Shown here: piece after piece, positions 8,858-16,683 of the stretch | Numbering within the stretch: position 1 is the stretch's first letter | How the letters are laid out: each line of letters opens with the position of its first letter | Assembly (NCBI GenBank): GCA_023390655.1 | Contig: JAEWCL010000004.1 | Span: 1 to 64,000 of the forward strand | Direction of reading: 5' to 3' | Length of the DNA: 64,000 nt | Source: Bacillota bacterium | Lineage (GTDB): Bacteria; Bacillota; Clostridia; Christensenellales; CAG-138 | Translations under genes and position numbers: made by a program | Notes under the pieces: model-generated | What the model was told of the DNA's origin: nothing | The model's input: the letters and a program-made list of their open reading frames with translations, nothing else | Databases searched by the model: none

Positions 8858-8906
8858 GTTAATTGCTCATGTAATTAACTATATGACTTATAGTATAAAA
8901 TGTCAA
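8858..8906 (-). promoter_or_regulatory. Promoter of the GntR/ABC unit with overlapping operator palindrome
   Basis: On the minus strand TTGACA (8901-8906), 17-base spacer, TATAGT (8878-8883). Directly behind it a palindrome GTTAATT-N8-AATTAAC (8858-8879) overlaps the -10 box and the start point. Position and symmetry fit the binding site of the dimeric GntR protein encoded next. Confidence 0.75.
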
Positions 8907-8912
8907 CCGTTT

Positions 8913-8949
8913 TAGCAAAATAAAAGCCCTTCCGAATTGGAAGAGCTTT
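8913..8949 (-). terminator. Intrinsic terminator of the sirtuin-dehydrogenase unit
   Basis: On the minus strand an 11-base-pair stem with one G-T pair (8939-8949 with 8923-8933), loop AATTC, then TTATTTTG. It lies 22 bases after the dehydrogenase stop and immediately before the -35 box of the GntR promoter. Confidence 0.7.
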
Positions 8950-8970
8950 GTCTTTATCGATTTTGTGGCT

Positions 8971-10017
8971 TTATTGGAGTCCCTGCGGTTTCACCACAAC
9001 GCGCATGCCCGTATGACCTTCCGCTGTTACAAACGCCTCGGCAACGTGGTCCAAGTCGAACCGGTGGGAAATAAATGGTTTCATATCGATCTTGCCCGAA
9101 GCGATCAACTCTATGGCAAGCTGATGGTGCCTTGGAAGCGAGCCGTGCGCGCCTACCACGATCAGCTCTTTATAATGAATGATGTTGGTGTCGAGCGTCA
9201 CCGTGCTGCCCGCGGGAAGGCCGCCGAACAGATTGATGCGGGCGCGGTTCTTCGCCATCTTCAGTGCATCTGCATGGGACTGCGGGGACGGATTGGCCGT
9301 GATGATTACATCGGCGCCCAGGCCTCCGGTTTCTTCGAGCACGCGCGCAATGGGATCTTCCTCGGAAGAGCAGATGTAGACGTCCGCCCCAAACTTCCTC
9401 GCCGCTTCCATCCGCGGGCGGGAGCGCTGTATGACGATGACCTTGGTAGCGCCCATCCGGTACGCCACGGGAATGATCATGCAGCCGATCGGACCCGCGC
9501 CGATAATGACGACGGTATCGCCAAGCTTGATGCCGGTTAATTCAAGGGCATTGAGTACGCAGGCAAGCGGTTCCGCCAAGGCGCCCTCGTCATAGCCGAC
9601 CTGATCGGGCAGCTTGTGGACAGGCCCATAATTGACAACAGTTTTATTGAGCAGCATATATTCGGAGAAGCCGCCCGCAAACTGGTAGCCCATGGCGTAA
9701 TTGATCTGGCAGTTGTTGCCGATACCCGCCTCACAGAAGACGCATTCCCCGCAGGGCACGTCCGCGCCGATGGCGACACGGTCTCCAACCTTGAACTTTG
9801 TGACATTCGCGCCGACTTCCACAACTTTACCGGAAACCTCATGCCCCAATATCTGCGGGGGGACAACGCGGGAGTTGCCATGATGGAAAATCCGGATATC
9901 CGAACCGCATACGGCGCAGGATTCGACCTGTAAGAGTACGCTGTCCTGATCCACGCGCGGCGTTTCCACCTCTTTGATTACCATCTGATCCTTGCCAAGA
10001 TATACGGCTGCCTTCAT
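8971..10017 (-). CDS. Zinc-dependent medium-chain alcohol/sorbitol dehydrogenase
   Basis: 348-residue MDR enzyme. The catalytic zinc site is seen in CAVCGSD and GHEVSGKV, the structural zinc site in CGECVFCEAGIGNNC, and the NAD(P) fold in VVIIGAGPIGCM. It resembles sorbitol/L-threonine dehydrogenases, acting on a sugar or polyol in the cytosol. GGAGGAGAAC precedes the start. The sirtuin gene lies 34 bases upstream on the same strand, so they may be cotranscribed; no sugar kinase or transporter is adjacent, and the substrate is not assigned. Confidence 0.88.
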   Translation of the reverse strand: MKAAVYLGKDQMVIKEVETPRVDQDSVLLQVESCAVCGSDIRIFHHGNSRVVPPQILGHEVSGKVVEVGANVTKFKVGDRVAIGADVPCGECVFCEAGIGNNCQINYAMGYQFAGGFSEYMLLNKTVVNYGPVHKLPDQVGYDEGALAEPLACVLNALELTGIKLGDTVVIIGAGPIGCMIIPVAYRMGATKVIVIQRSRPRMEAARKFGADVYICSSEEDPIARVLEETGGLGADVIITANPSPQSHADALKMAKNRARINLFGGLPAGSTVTLDTNIIHYKELIVVGAHGSLPRHHQLAIELIASGKIDMKPFISHRFDLDHVAEAFVTAEGHTGMRVVVKPQGLQ

Positions 10018-10051
10018 TTGTTCTCCTCCATGATGCTATATTTTGAAATGC

Positions 10052-10777
10052 CTATCTGCATGCGCCAAGTACTTCTCCGATACGCGCATTTACCACAATG
10101 TTTGCCTGCCTGTCTACGGACGTACTTGAAAGATTGATGAGTGCGAGCGTTTCGCCGTGAAAGTACTGCGTCAGCGACGCCGCCGGATATACCATCAGGG
10201 ACGTCCCTCCTACGATCAAAAGATCGGCCTTACGGATATGGCGAATGGATGCTTCCACCACTGCATCGTCAAGCGGTTCTCCATAAAGCACAACATCGGG
10301 CTTGATGGTTCCCCCGCAGCCGCATTTTGGCACGCCTTCCTGTTTTATAATATCAGGAAGGGTATACTGCCTCTTGCAGGCCATGCAGCTGTTGCGGTAC
10401 ACGGAACCATGCAGCTCCAACACATTCCTGCTGCCCGCTTTCTGGTGCAGGCCGTCAATATTCTGGGTGACGACCGCCGTCAGCTTCCCGCGCTCTTCAA
10501 GCGCCGCCAGCGCCTCATGCGCGGCGTTGGGGGTTGCATCCGGATAGAGCAGCATGGATTTATAGTAACGGTAGAACGTTTCCGTATAAGAAAGAAAAAA
10601 ATCATGGCTCAAAAGCGTCTCGGGCGGATATCCATACCGGCTGATGGCCGTAAATATGCCATTCTTGCTGCGAAAATCGGGAATGCCGCTTTCCGTGCTT
10701 ACCCCCGCGCCGCCCAGGAATACAATGCGCGCGCTTTTTTCGATGGCGTGCTTTAGCTTCTCCCGTTCCGCCTGCAT
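10052..10777 (-). CDS. cobB: NAD-dependent protein deacylase, SIR2 family
   Basis: Removes acyl groups from lysine side chains using NAD. GAGVSTESGIPDFR (residues 23-36) and QNID (105-108) form the NAD pocket, His123 in ELHGS is the catalytic base, and the zinc-binding cysteines are Cys131, Cys134, Cys152 and Cys154. 241 residues, typical of class U or III bacterial sirtuins. It lacks an obvious Tyr/Arg pair diagnosis from memory, so deacetylase versus desuccinylase is open. Confidence 0.92.
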   Translation of the reverse strand: MQAEREKLKHAIEKSARIVFLGGAGVSTESGIPDFRSKNGIFTAISRYGYPPETLLSHDFFLSYTETFYRYYKSMLLYPDATPNAAHEALAALEERGKLTAVVTQNIDGLHQKAGSRNVLELHGSVYRNSCMACKRQYTLPDIIKQEGVPKCGCGGTIKPDVVLYGEPLDDAVVEASIRHIRKADLLIVGGTSLMVYPAASLTQYFHGETLALINLSSTSVDRQANIVVNARIGEVLGACR

Positions 10778-10898
10778 GCCGGATGCCTTCCCTTCTGCCT
10801 TTTACTGCCCATGTTACCGCTTCCAGTATACCACTGCGGCAGGGAAAAGAGCCATAAAAACCAACATTTTTCTTTCAAGCTTCTTTCCTTGCCCGGCC

Positions 10899-10927
10899 TT
10901 GCGGGAGGGAAGCAGATATATTATACT
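10899..10927 (+). promoter_or_regulatory. Possible promoter of the membrane protein-comEC unit
   Basis: TTGCGG (10899-10904), 17-base spacer, TATACT (10922-10927), 64 bases before the next start. The -10 is good, the -35 weak. The 10778-10990 gap otherwise shows nothing beyond a TATACT (read on the minus strand, near 10827) that could serve the sirtuin. Confidence 0.4.
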
Positions 10928-10990
10928 TGTTTTACCATATATATGACAAACTTCCCGTCTTCTCCTTGATGACAGCGGTAGGTGACAACG

Positions 10991-11656
10991 ATGCGCAAAA
11001 AAGATGCAAAAGAAAACAAAGCCCCTTCGTCCCTGCAAAAAGCGCTTGCCTTTGGCGTCCTTCTGTTGTTGTGCGCGCTGATTTACCTGTTTGTGAGCCT
11101 GGCAGAACAGAACCAGGCGCAGACCGTTGCCTATACAGCACCGCCCGTTGCTCCTACGCCAACGGCAACGCCCAAGCCGACCCTGCCACCCGGCGTCTCA
11201 GCGGATGTGTTCATCAGCCGTTTGGAGGAAGCGGGCTTTCTGCTGTTAGCGGAAAGTGATGGCGCATATTCTATGCAGTATCAAGCCAATGCGCCGGAAG
11301 ACGCGCTGATCCTCTACGCCGCAAATGGATATGTGCAGGGCTTTTCGCTGACGCTCGAAGAAACGGCAGGTAAAAAAATCAGTTCTCCCAAAGGGGAAAT
11401 CAGCGAATATCTCTCAGAAAAACACACGCAGATCATAGAAGAGCAGTCCAGGCGAATCAGCGCTTATTTGCCCACCCTCCTATCCGCTCTGACGGAGGAT
11501 GATACCTTTCCGCGTTCTATCGCACTCATCTGGGCGGACAGCGCCGCATCCGTATTGGGAAGCGGAAAGCCTGTAAGCGAGTCCAAACACGGCATTTCCT
11601 TTGCCGTGCTGCGTACAGAGGACGACCGGCTTCTTTTGAGCGCCGATCTCTTATGA
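10991..11656 (+). CDS. Membrane-anchored protein of unknown function
   Basis: 221 residues. A basic N-terminus is followed by one membrane segment (about residues 17-36), a proline/threonine linker (PPVAPTPTATPKPTLPP) and an extracytoplasmic domain of about 160 residues that I do not recognise. ATG 10991 is chosen because TAGGTG lies eight bases before it; a GTG nine bases upstream is also in frame. Its stop overlaps the comEC start (TATGA), so the two are coupled and might work together. Confidence 0.7.
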   Translation: MRKKDAKENKAPSSLQKALAFGVLLLLCALIYLFVSLAEQNQAQTVAYTAPPVAPTPTATPKPTLPPGVSADVFISRLEEAGFLLLAESDGAYSMQYQANAPEDALILYAANGYVQGFSLTLEETAGKKISSPKGEISEYLSEKHTQIIEEQSRRISAYLPTLLSALTEDDTFPRSIALIWADSAASVLGSGKPVSESKHGISFAVLRTEDDRLLLSADLL

Positions 11657-13512
11657 CCTCCCGGCGGTATTTCAACAAGCGCCCGTTTGTCGTCGCCGCT
11701 TTGGGGATGATGGCGGGGCTTTTGTTTTCTTACCGCTTCCCCGGTATGTCCGGCTATCTGATCTGCGGCGGGGCGCTCCTATGCGCCGCTATGTTGCGCG
11801 CATTTCGGATACGGGGCGTTGCGCTGTTTTTGCTGTTCCTTTCGCTTGGCGCACTCCGCCTGCAGCTTGCCTATCCCGCGTTTCCAGCGGAGCGAAGCGT
11901 TTGTACGCTGACCGGCGTTGTTTCTCAAATAGTCCCCAAATCCTACGGCACACAGCTGCGGCTATCTCATGTGCAGGCAGACGGCCGCATGATCGACGGC
12001 GACGTACTCATTACCCTGCCGCCGCAGAATGGGCCGGAACCCGCCTACGGCAGCCGTTTGCATGCGGAAGCTGCGCTTTCCCCTCCGCAGGGGCCGCGCA
12101 ACGAAGGCGGGATGGATTACCGGGCTTACTGCCTGTCCCAGGGAATTGTCGCGCTTGCTAAGGCAAAGGGCGCTGCATCCATCGTGGATGCCCCGGCCGG
12201 TCTCTATGGGAATCTCCTTAATCTCAGAGATACGAGCACACAGATTTTAATCAGACTGATGGGGCAGGAAAACGGCGCTTTGGCCGCGGGCATGCTCCAC
12301 GGCGCGGTAACGGATATTCCGGAGGAAACGCTTGACGCCTTCCGGGTTTCGGGCATCGCGCACCTGCTTTCTGTTTCTGGATTGCATGTTTCCTTGCTTG
12401 CGGGGATGCTGCTGCTGTTGCTACGCCGCGTGCGCCCTGTGCCGCAGCTGCTGCTGATCAGCGCGGCGCTTCTTTTCTACTGCGCGTTCTGCGCCTTTGC
12501 ACCCGCCACGCTGCGCGCAGCGCTCATGACCTTCTGCCTGCTGTTCTCCCGCGTATGCAACCGCAGGAACGATCCCCTTTCCGCGCTTTCCTTTTCATTC
12601 CTGCTGCTTCTTTTGATTTCCCCGTTTGCGCTGTTTTCCGTCGGCTTTCAGCTTTCCTATACGGCGGTACTCGGCATCCTGCTGCTGTATCCTACGCTCA
12701 ATGACAGTATGCACAGCTTGCCCCGTACGCTCAAGGAGCCGCTTGCATTGAGCATCAGCGCCAGCGTTTCCACCCTGCCGGTATCGGCCGCCGTATTTGG
12801 AACGATGCCGGTTTTGAGCATCCCCGCCAATATTCTTGTGGTGCCGCTGTGCGCCTTGAGCATGCTGCCTTCGGGCATCGCGCTGCTGCTCTATCCCCTC
12901 TCCCCGGCAATTGCAAGGTTTATTGCCTCCCTTTCCGGCGCTGCGCTTTCCTTGATGCGCGCGGTTGCGCAGGCTGCGGCCGTCCCGGGCATGCTCTGGC
13001 TGCCCGCATGTTCCCTTGGTGCGGGCGTGTGCTTTTTCTTATTTCTGCTGTTCTGCTCCCCTTATTTTTTAGGAAGACGCAAGGAACGGGTGTTCCTGGC
13101 CTCGGTCAGCGTGGCGCTTTGCATCGCGCTCGTTGCCATTCCTCCGCTGTTGCGTCCGCAGCGGCATATTACCGTCCTTGACGTTCCCTACGGATATGCG
13201 GTGCATGTCCATGAAGCGGGCAACGACAGGCTGTTTGGCACAGAGGACGCGCTGACCGGCGCAGCTGCGGAGCGTTATCTCTACGTCAACGGCATCTTCC
13301 ATGCGGAACGTAGGGTTGCGGATGCGAAAGGGATGACGGTTACACTCGAAGGATATACGCTTCTCATTTCTCTCCGCAGCGTCACGGCGGGGGGCCATAC
13401 GTACCACACAAGCAGGCATGGGCAGATACGCCTCTATGTGCGAAACGGGCAGCTTTCTATGCAGCCGTATGCCCGGGACAGCAGATATGCTATACTGATA
13501 GAAAAGCCCTAG
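11653..13512 (+). CDS. comEC: ComEC/Rec2-related competence protein lacking the metallo-beta-lactamase core
   Basis: Putative DNA-uptake channel. Residues 10-75 hold N-terminal membrane segments, 80-180 an OB-like extracellular part (DUF4131), and from about 200 to 500 the Competence domain with HLLSVSGLHVSLLAG at 236-250. ComEC proteins usually have 700-800 residues and end in a metallo-beta-lactamase domain. Here the segment begins normally at 505 (HITVLDV) but the next 50 residues have no HxHxDH, and then a tail resembling the usual C-terminus (HTSRHGQIRLYVRNGQ) follows. The catalytic core thus seems deleted in frame. The stop codon lies at the edge of a fold-back repeat. Confidence 0.85.
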   Translation: MTSRRYFNKRPFVVAALGMMAGLLFSYRFPGMSGYLICGGALLCAAMLRAFRIRGVALFLLFLSLGALRLQLAYPAFPAERSVCTLTGVVSQIVPKSYGTQLRLSHVQADGRMIDGDVLITLPPQNGPEPAYGSRLHAEAALSPPQGPRNEGGMDYRAYCLSQGIVALAKAKGAASIVDAPAGLYGNLLNLRDTSTQILIRLMGQENGALAAGMLHGAVTDIPEETLDAFRVSGIAHLLSVSGLHVSLLAGMLLLLLRRVRPVPQLLLISAALLFYCAFCAFAPATLRAALMTFCLLFSRVCNRRNDPLSALSFSFLLLLLISPFALFSVGFQLSYTAVLGILLLYPTLNDSMHSLPRTLKEPLALSISASVSTLPVSAAVFGTMPVLSIPANILVVPLCALSMLPSGIALLLYPLSPAIARFIASLSGAALSLMRAVAQAAAVPGMLWLPACSLGAGVCFFLFLLFCSPYFLGRRKERVFLASVSVALCIALVAIPPLLRPQRHITVLDVPYGYAVHVHEAGNDRLFGTEDALTGAAAERYLYVNGIFHAERRVADAKGMTVTLEGYTLLISLRSVTAGGHTYHTSRHGQIRLYVRNGQLSMQPYARDSRYAILIEKP

Positions 13513-13677
13513 GCGTGTTTGAAAACGCAAAAAATGCAGGATATTTTGAGAAAAAACGGTGCGAAACAAGGCAAAGACCACAGGAATACTGGAGGTATTC
13601 CGAGGATTTTTAACGATGTTGCAGCCCGATTTTTTCAAAAATAGACAATTGCCTTGGTTTTCAAACAGACTCTAGAG
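13510..13677 (+). repeat. Fold-back (MITE-like) repeat element between comEC and holA
   Basis: About 165 bases bounded by inverted ends: TGTTTGAAAAC (13516-13526) and GTTTTCAAACA (13657-13667), each with CTAG just outside (13509-13512 and 13671-13674). Inside, CAAGGCAA pairs with TTGCCTTG, and a perfect hairpin GGAATAC-TGGAG-GTATTCC sits at the centre; the rest is imperfectly self-complementary. It holds no open frame. The layout is that of a non-coding mobile or dispersed repeat; copies elsewhere cannot be checked here. Confidence 0.6.
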
Positions 13678-13694
13678 AATCACCCGGAGGCATC

Positions 13695-14687
13695 ATGGAC
13701 CACAACCAGTTTTTTGAGCGCATCAAGGAAAACCGTGTTTCCGGCCTGTTCCTCTTTTACGGGGAAGAGGAATTTGTGAAGCAGAGCGCGCTCAACGCGC
13801 TGATTGCGCGCGTCGATCTCGTAGCGCGCGACCTGAACGTGCAGGAAATGGAAAAGCCACAGGCAGCAGCCGTGCAGGCGGCCTGTGAAACGCTGCCCTT
13901 CTTTGCGGAAAGCAGGCTGGTTGTTTGCAAGGAAATGCTGGACAGCGAGGCGGCGCAGCTGATCACATATTCCGCGTCCATGCCCGAAACCACCACGCTC
14001 ATCCTCTATACGCGCGGCAAATGCGGCACTTCCTTATTACAGGCGGCAAAAAAGGAGGGCAAGGATGTACACTTTGCCATTCTGAGCACACAGGAAGCGG
14101 TAAAACTTGTCCAGCAGCGCATGCGCAAACGCAACGCGCAGATTGATGCGCAAACTGCGCAACTGCTGGTGGATATGGTAGGCACTGACGTTTACGCGTT
14201 GCAAAACGAATTGAATAAGGCTGCCGATTATGCAAAGGACGCGCCGGTGACGGCGGAGATCATCAAAGCCTGTGTCACGCCCAACCCGGAATTCCAGCGT
14301 TTTCGGATGCTGGACGCCTTCCTGCTGGGGAAGCAGGCGCGCGGGCTGACCATGATGCGCCACCTGCTGCGCGATGGCTCTGAAACCGTGTTCGGCCTGG
14401 CGCATTTCTTCACCGGCCAGTGCAAAAGCATGCTTGGTGCGCGCCTGCTTCTTGACACAGGCAGCAGGGACGCGGAAATCGGCAGAAAGCTTGGGCTTTC
14501 TCCCATGCCTGCAAAATCCGCTTTGAGCGGCGCAAAGCGCATGAGCGCAAAGGAGCTGTATGGCGCTGTCGCCGATTTTTCGAGTGTAGATCACCTGCAG
14601 ATCAGCGGAAAAGCGCCCGGCGAGCGAGCGCTTGAAGCTGCCGTGCTGCGCTATTTCTGCAAGGAAAAGGCAAGACGGCAGGCATAA
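13695..14687 (+). CDS. holA: DNA polymerase III subunit delta
   Basis: Clamp-loader delta subunit that opens the sliding clamp. The start GLFLFYGEEEFVKQSAL (about residues 17-33) is the family's degenerate P-loop region; central helices and the C-terminal collar domain fill the usual 330 residues. CGGAGG precedes ATG 13695. Its frequent neighbour in Bacillota is comEC, as here. The repeat element upstream separates it from comEC and may hold or disturb its promoter. Confidence 0.92.
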   Translation: MDHNQFFERIKENRVSGLFLFYGEEEFVKQSALNALIARVDLVARDLNVQEMEKPQAAAVQAACETLPFFAESRLVVCKEMLDSEAAQLITYSASMPETTTLILYTRGKCGTSLLQAAKKEGKDVHFAILSTQEAVKLVQQRMRKRNAQIDAQTAQLLVDMVGTDVYALQNELNKAADYAKDAPVTAEIIKACVTPNPEFQRFRMLDAFLLGKQARGLTMMRHLLRDGSETVFGLAHFFTGQCKSMLGARLLLDTGSRDAEIGRKLGLSPMPAKSALSGAKRMSAKELYGAVADFSSVDHLQISGKAPGERALEAAVLRYFCKEKARRQA

Positions 14688-14695
14688 CTGGAAAT

Positions 14696-14960
14696 CCTTC
14701 AGGGGCTTTGCCCCCGACCCCCCACCCAAGGGACACATCCCTTGGGAATCCCATATATCACAAATACTCATTTTAGCGAGTTTCTGCTGTATGGGTTTTT
14801 AGAGCCGTTACGGCCCTAAGCGGGTGTTTGGGAGCCGAAGCTGAGGCACCCGCCAGTGCGGAGCAAGCGAGGCGAAGGCTCCGTGCGCAAGGGAATGCCG
14901 GCCTATCGGCTTGCACGACCATTGCAAACTGTGGGCCCGTCAGGCAGAACCCTCAACATA
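14696..14960. repeat. Hairpin-rich intergenic region after holA
   Basis: No gene is seen. Two tight hairpins come first: GGGGC-TTT-GCCCC at 14702-14714 and CCCAAGGGA/TCCCTTGGG at 14725-14746. Further on there are GCCGTTACGGC, a GCGGGTG/CACCCGC pair (14820-14826, 14847-14853), CGGAGC/GCTCCG (14859-14864, 14878-14883) and TTGCA/TGCAA near 14930. It lies between convergent genes, so it may end both transcripts, but there is no good T-run; the GGGGCTTTGCCCC pattern is like dispersed repeats known from Clostridia genomes. Confidence 0.45.
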
Positions 14961-14983
14961 CCCTTTATAATCTTACTTCTTGC

Positions 14984-15277
14984 TTAACTGTTTTTCAGCT
15001 GTTCCAGAATGGCCTGCATGCGCTGGCGCTGGCCGGGGTCGAGCATGGGCCCAAGCATCTCGGCAAACGAGTCCATACGCGCATTGCTCATCGTGCCCGC
15101 CGCACGCTCTTTTCTGACGGTGTCCTGCAAGTCCGCAAGCAGTTCCGCCTCGCTTTTGCCCTGATAGTGGTCAACAAGCGATTTGACCTGCCGCATCGCT
15201 TCCGGGTCCACACCTTCCGCCATATTCTGAGCTTGATCGGGATGTTGCTTTAAACTGCGAAGATCCGGCTTTTTCAT
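14984..15277 (-). CDS. Hypothetical protein (97 residues)
   Basis: A soluble, charged, probably helical protein of 97 residues (KKPDLRSLKQHPDQAQNM at the N-terminus, QRMQAILEQLKNS at the end). I do not recognise the family. AGGAGGAGCG precedes ATG 15277; the 33-base upstream extension is rejected. It is divergent from the Gly/Met-rich gene and shares a symmetrical promoter region with it, so the two are probably expressed together. Confidence 0.65.
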   Translation of the reverse strand: MKKPDLRSLKQHPDQAQNMAEGVDPEAMRQVKSLVDHYQGKSEAELLADLQDTVRKERAAGTMSNARMDSFAEMLGPMLDPGQRQRMQAILEQLKNS

Positions 15278-15311
15278 GCACGCTCCTCCTGTACCCTGAA
15301 ATCTCTCCAAT

Positions 15312-15368
15312 CATCATATGCGCCAATCCGGGCAGAAGTGCACAATACCGCTTCCTGCGCATATGATG
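15312..15368. promoter_or_regulatory. Near-symmetrical divergent promoter region
   Basis: A perfect 12-base inverted repeat, CATCATATGCGC (15312-15323) and GCGCATATGATG (15357-15368), is centred on 15340, with GTGCAC (15338-15343) at the middle. Each arm contains TATGAT, a fair -10 box, pointing at one of the two divergent genes; on the plus strand TGCACA (15339-15344) lies 17 bases upstream as a -35. The same arm also reads CATATGAT, loosely like a sporulation sigma-E -10. Confidence 0.5.
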
Positions 15369-15401
15369 CTAGAAAGGCAACAAAATCAAGGAGGTGGCCA
15401 T

Positions 15402-15998
15402 ATGCCCAGATATGCGCCGCAATCCCTGCCGACTGGCGGCTCCCGGCCGCCCATTCAGCAGGTGGTCAGCGCGGCCGACACAGAAGAGCCCATGTCCCCT
15501 GATTACGGCCAGCCGGCCATCACATTGGGGCAGCACATACGGCGTGAACGCGGCATGCAGGGGGTACAACGGTACGTGGTTTCCATGCGGGATCATTTGA
15601 CCGAGAGCGAATATGAAGACCTGTGTCATGCAATGGGCGTGCCAACCGACCTGCAGCTTCCCCCACAACATCGCCCATCCCCCCAGCACACGGCCCCCGT
15701 TGTGCAGGAAACGTTTGCCCCACAGCAGCAACCCCAGCAGAACATGGGCAACATGCAGATGATGCAGGCGCTCATGCAGATGATGGGCGGTATGAACGGC
15801 ATGGGTGGTAGCATGGGCGGCGGCATGAACGCTGGAGGAGGCATGAATCCGGGAGGCGGCATGAACATGGGCGGTATGAACCCCATGATGCTTGCACAGA
15901 TGCTCCAAGGTATGGGCGGCATGGGCGGCGGCGCAAACGGCGGCGGCATGAATCCGCTTATGCTTGCGCAGATGTTCGGCGCCATGCAGGGAAAATAA
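15402..15998 (+). CDS. Gly/Met-rich low-complexity protein of unknown function
   Basis: 198 residues. The first 100 are globular-looking (LGQHIRRERGMQGVQRYVVS, LTESEYEDLCHAMGVP); a Gln/Pro linker follows and the last 75 residues consist of Gly-Gly-Met-Asn type repeats with two copies of a MNPxMLAQM motif. AAGGAGGTGGCCAT before ATG 15402 is an ideal ribosome site. No signal peptide or membrane segment. Gly-rich tails of this kind occur in spore coat and surface proteins, but that is only an analogy. Confidence 0.65.
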   Translation: MPRYAPQSLPTGGSRPPIQQVVSAADTEEPMSPDYGQPAITLGQHIRRERGMQGVQRYVVSMRDHLTESEYEDLCHAMGVPTDLQLPPQHRPSPQHTAPVVQETFAPQQQPQQNMGNMQMMQALMQMMGGMNGMGGSMGGGMNAGGGMNPGGGMNMGGMNPMMLAQMLQGMGGMGGGANGGGMNPLMLAQMFGAMQGK

Positions 15999-16011
15999 TG
16001 CCGGAAACTTT

Positions 16012-16048
16012 AAAAACAGCGCCGGAAGGAACTCTTCCGGCGCTGTTT
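16012..16048 (-). terminator. Terminator of the rnf operon (also works for the plus-strand gene)
   Basis: A perfect 15-base-pair stem (16014-16028 with 16034-16048), five-base loop. Read on the minus strand it runs into TTTTTAAAG 27 bases after the rnfA stop, so it ends the rnf operon here with no rnfB following. On the plus strand only TTT follows. Confidence 0.8.
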
Positions 16049-16074
16049 GCCATGTAAAATGATATTCCCTGCGT

Positions 16075-16683
16075 TTACTTTACCACGCCCATGAAACCCA
16101 TGAATGCCAGGGACATTAACCCCGCGCTCACAAGCGTAATGGGGAACCCGCGGAACGCCTTGGGAATCTTTGAGGTTTCAAGCCGTTCCCGCACCGCCGC
16201 GATCAGAACAATGGCAACAAGGAAGCCAAGGCCGCTGAATGCACCCGAAAGCAAGCTTTTCACAAGATCATACTGTCCCACAGTGTTCAGGCATACTACG
16301 CCAAGCACGGCGCTGTTGCCTAAAATCAACGGGAAATACTTGCCCAAAGCGCTGTGTCTCTCGGGGTTGCGCTTCTTTTGAATCTGCTCAAGAAGCAATG
16401 TGAGCGCCGCAATGACCGCGAGGAAGCAGACCAATGCGAGGTATTCCATCCCAAGGGATACGAGCGCCCACTGGTAAATCGCAAAGCAGATGAGCGATGC
16501 AACCGTCATCACAACGGTTACCCAAACGCCCATGCCCAAAGAAGCCTTTATGCGGTCACCGCCGTTTGCAAACGGCATGACGCCCAGCGCGCGGGAGAAA
16601 ATAAAGTTGCTGCTTACAACGCAGGCCACCAGAAACAGCAATGCGCTGCCGATACCCGAAAAGCCTTCCAATGCCAGTGTCAT
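16075..16683 (-). CDS. rnfA: Rnf electron transport complex subunit A
   Basis: Integral membrane subunit (202 residues, six membrane segments) of the ferredoxin:NAD oxidoreductase ion pump. The start GSALLFLVACVVSSNFIFSRALGVMPF and the EYLALVCFLAVIAALTLLLE segment are typical of RnfA/NqrE. ATG overlaps the rnfE stop by four bases. It is the last gene of the operon: a terminator follows and the usual next gene, rnfB, is absent. Confidence 0.92.
   Translation of the reverse strand: MTLALEGFSGIGSALLFLVACVVSSNFIFSRALGVMPFANGGDRIKASLGMGVWVTVVMTVASLICFAIYQWALVSLGMEYLALVCFLAVIAALTLLLEQIQKKRNPERHSALGKYFPLILGNSAVLGVVCLNTVGQYDLVKSLLSGAFSGLGFLVAIVLIAAVRERLETSKIPKAFRGFPITLVSAGLMSLAFMGFMGVVK

Noticed and set aside
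13505..13677. Truncation of comEC by insertion of the repeat as cause of the lost nuclease domain
   Set aside because: A sequence like the normal ComEC C-terminal tail is still present before the stop, so the missing part is internal and not simply cut off.
15369..15985. His-rich and Pro/Met-rich antisense frames of 119-179 residues
   Set aside because: Mirror frames of the Gly/Met-rich gene, whose repeats keep all frames open; only the plus-strand frame has an ideal ribosome site.
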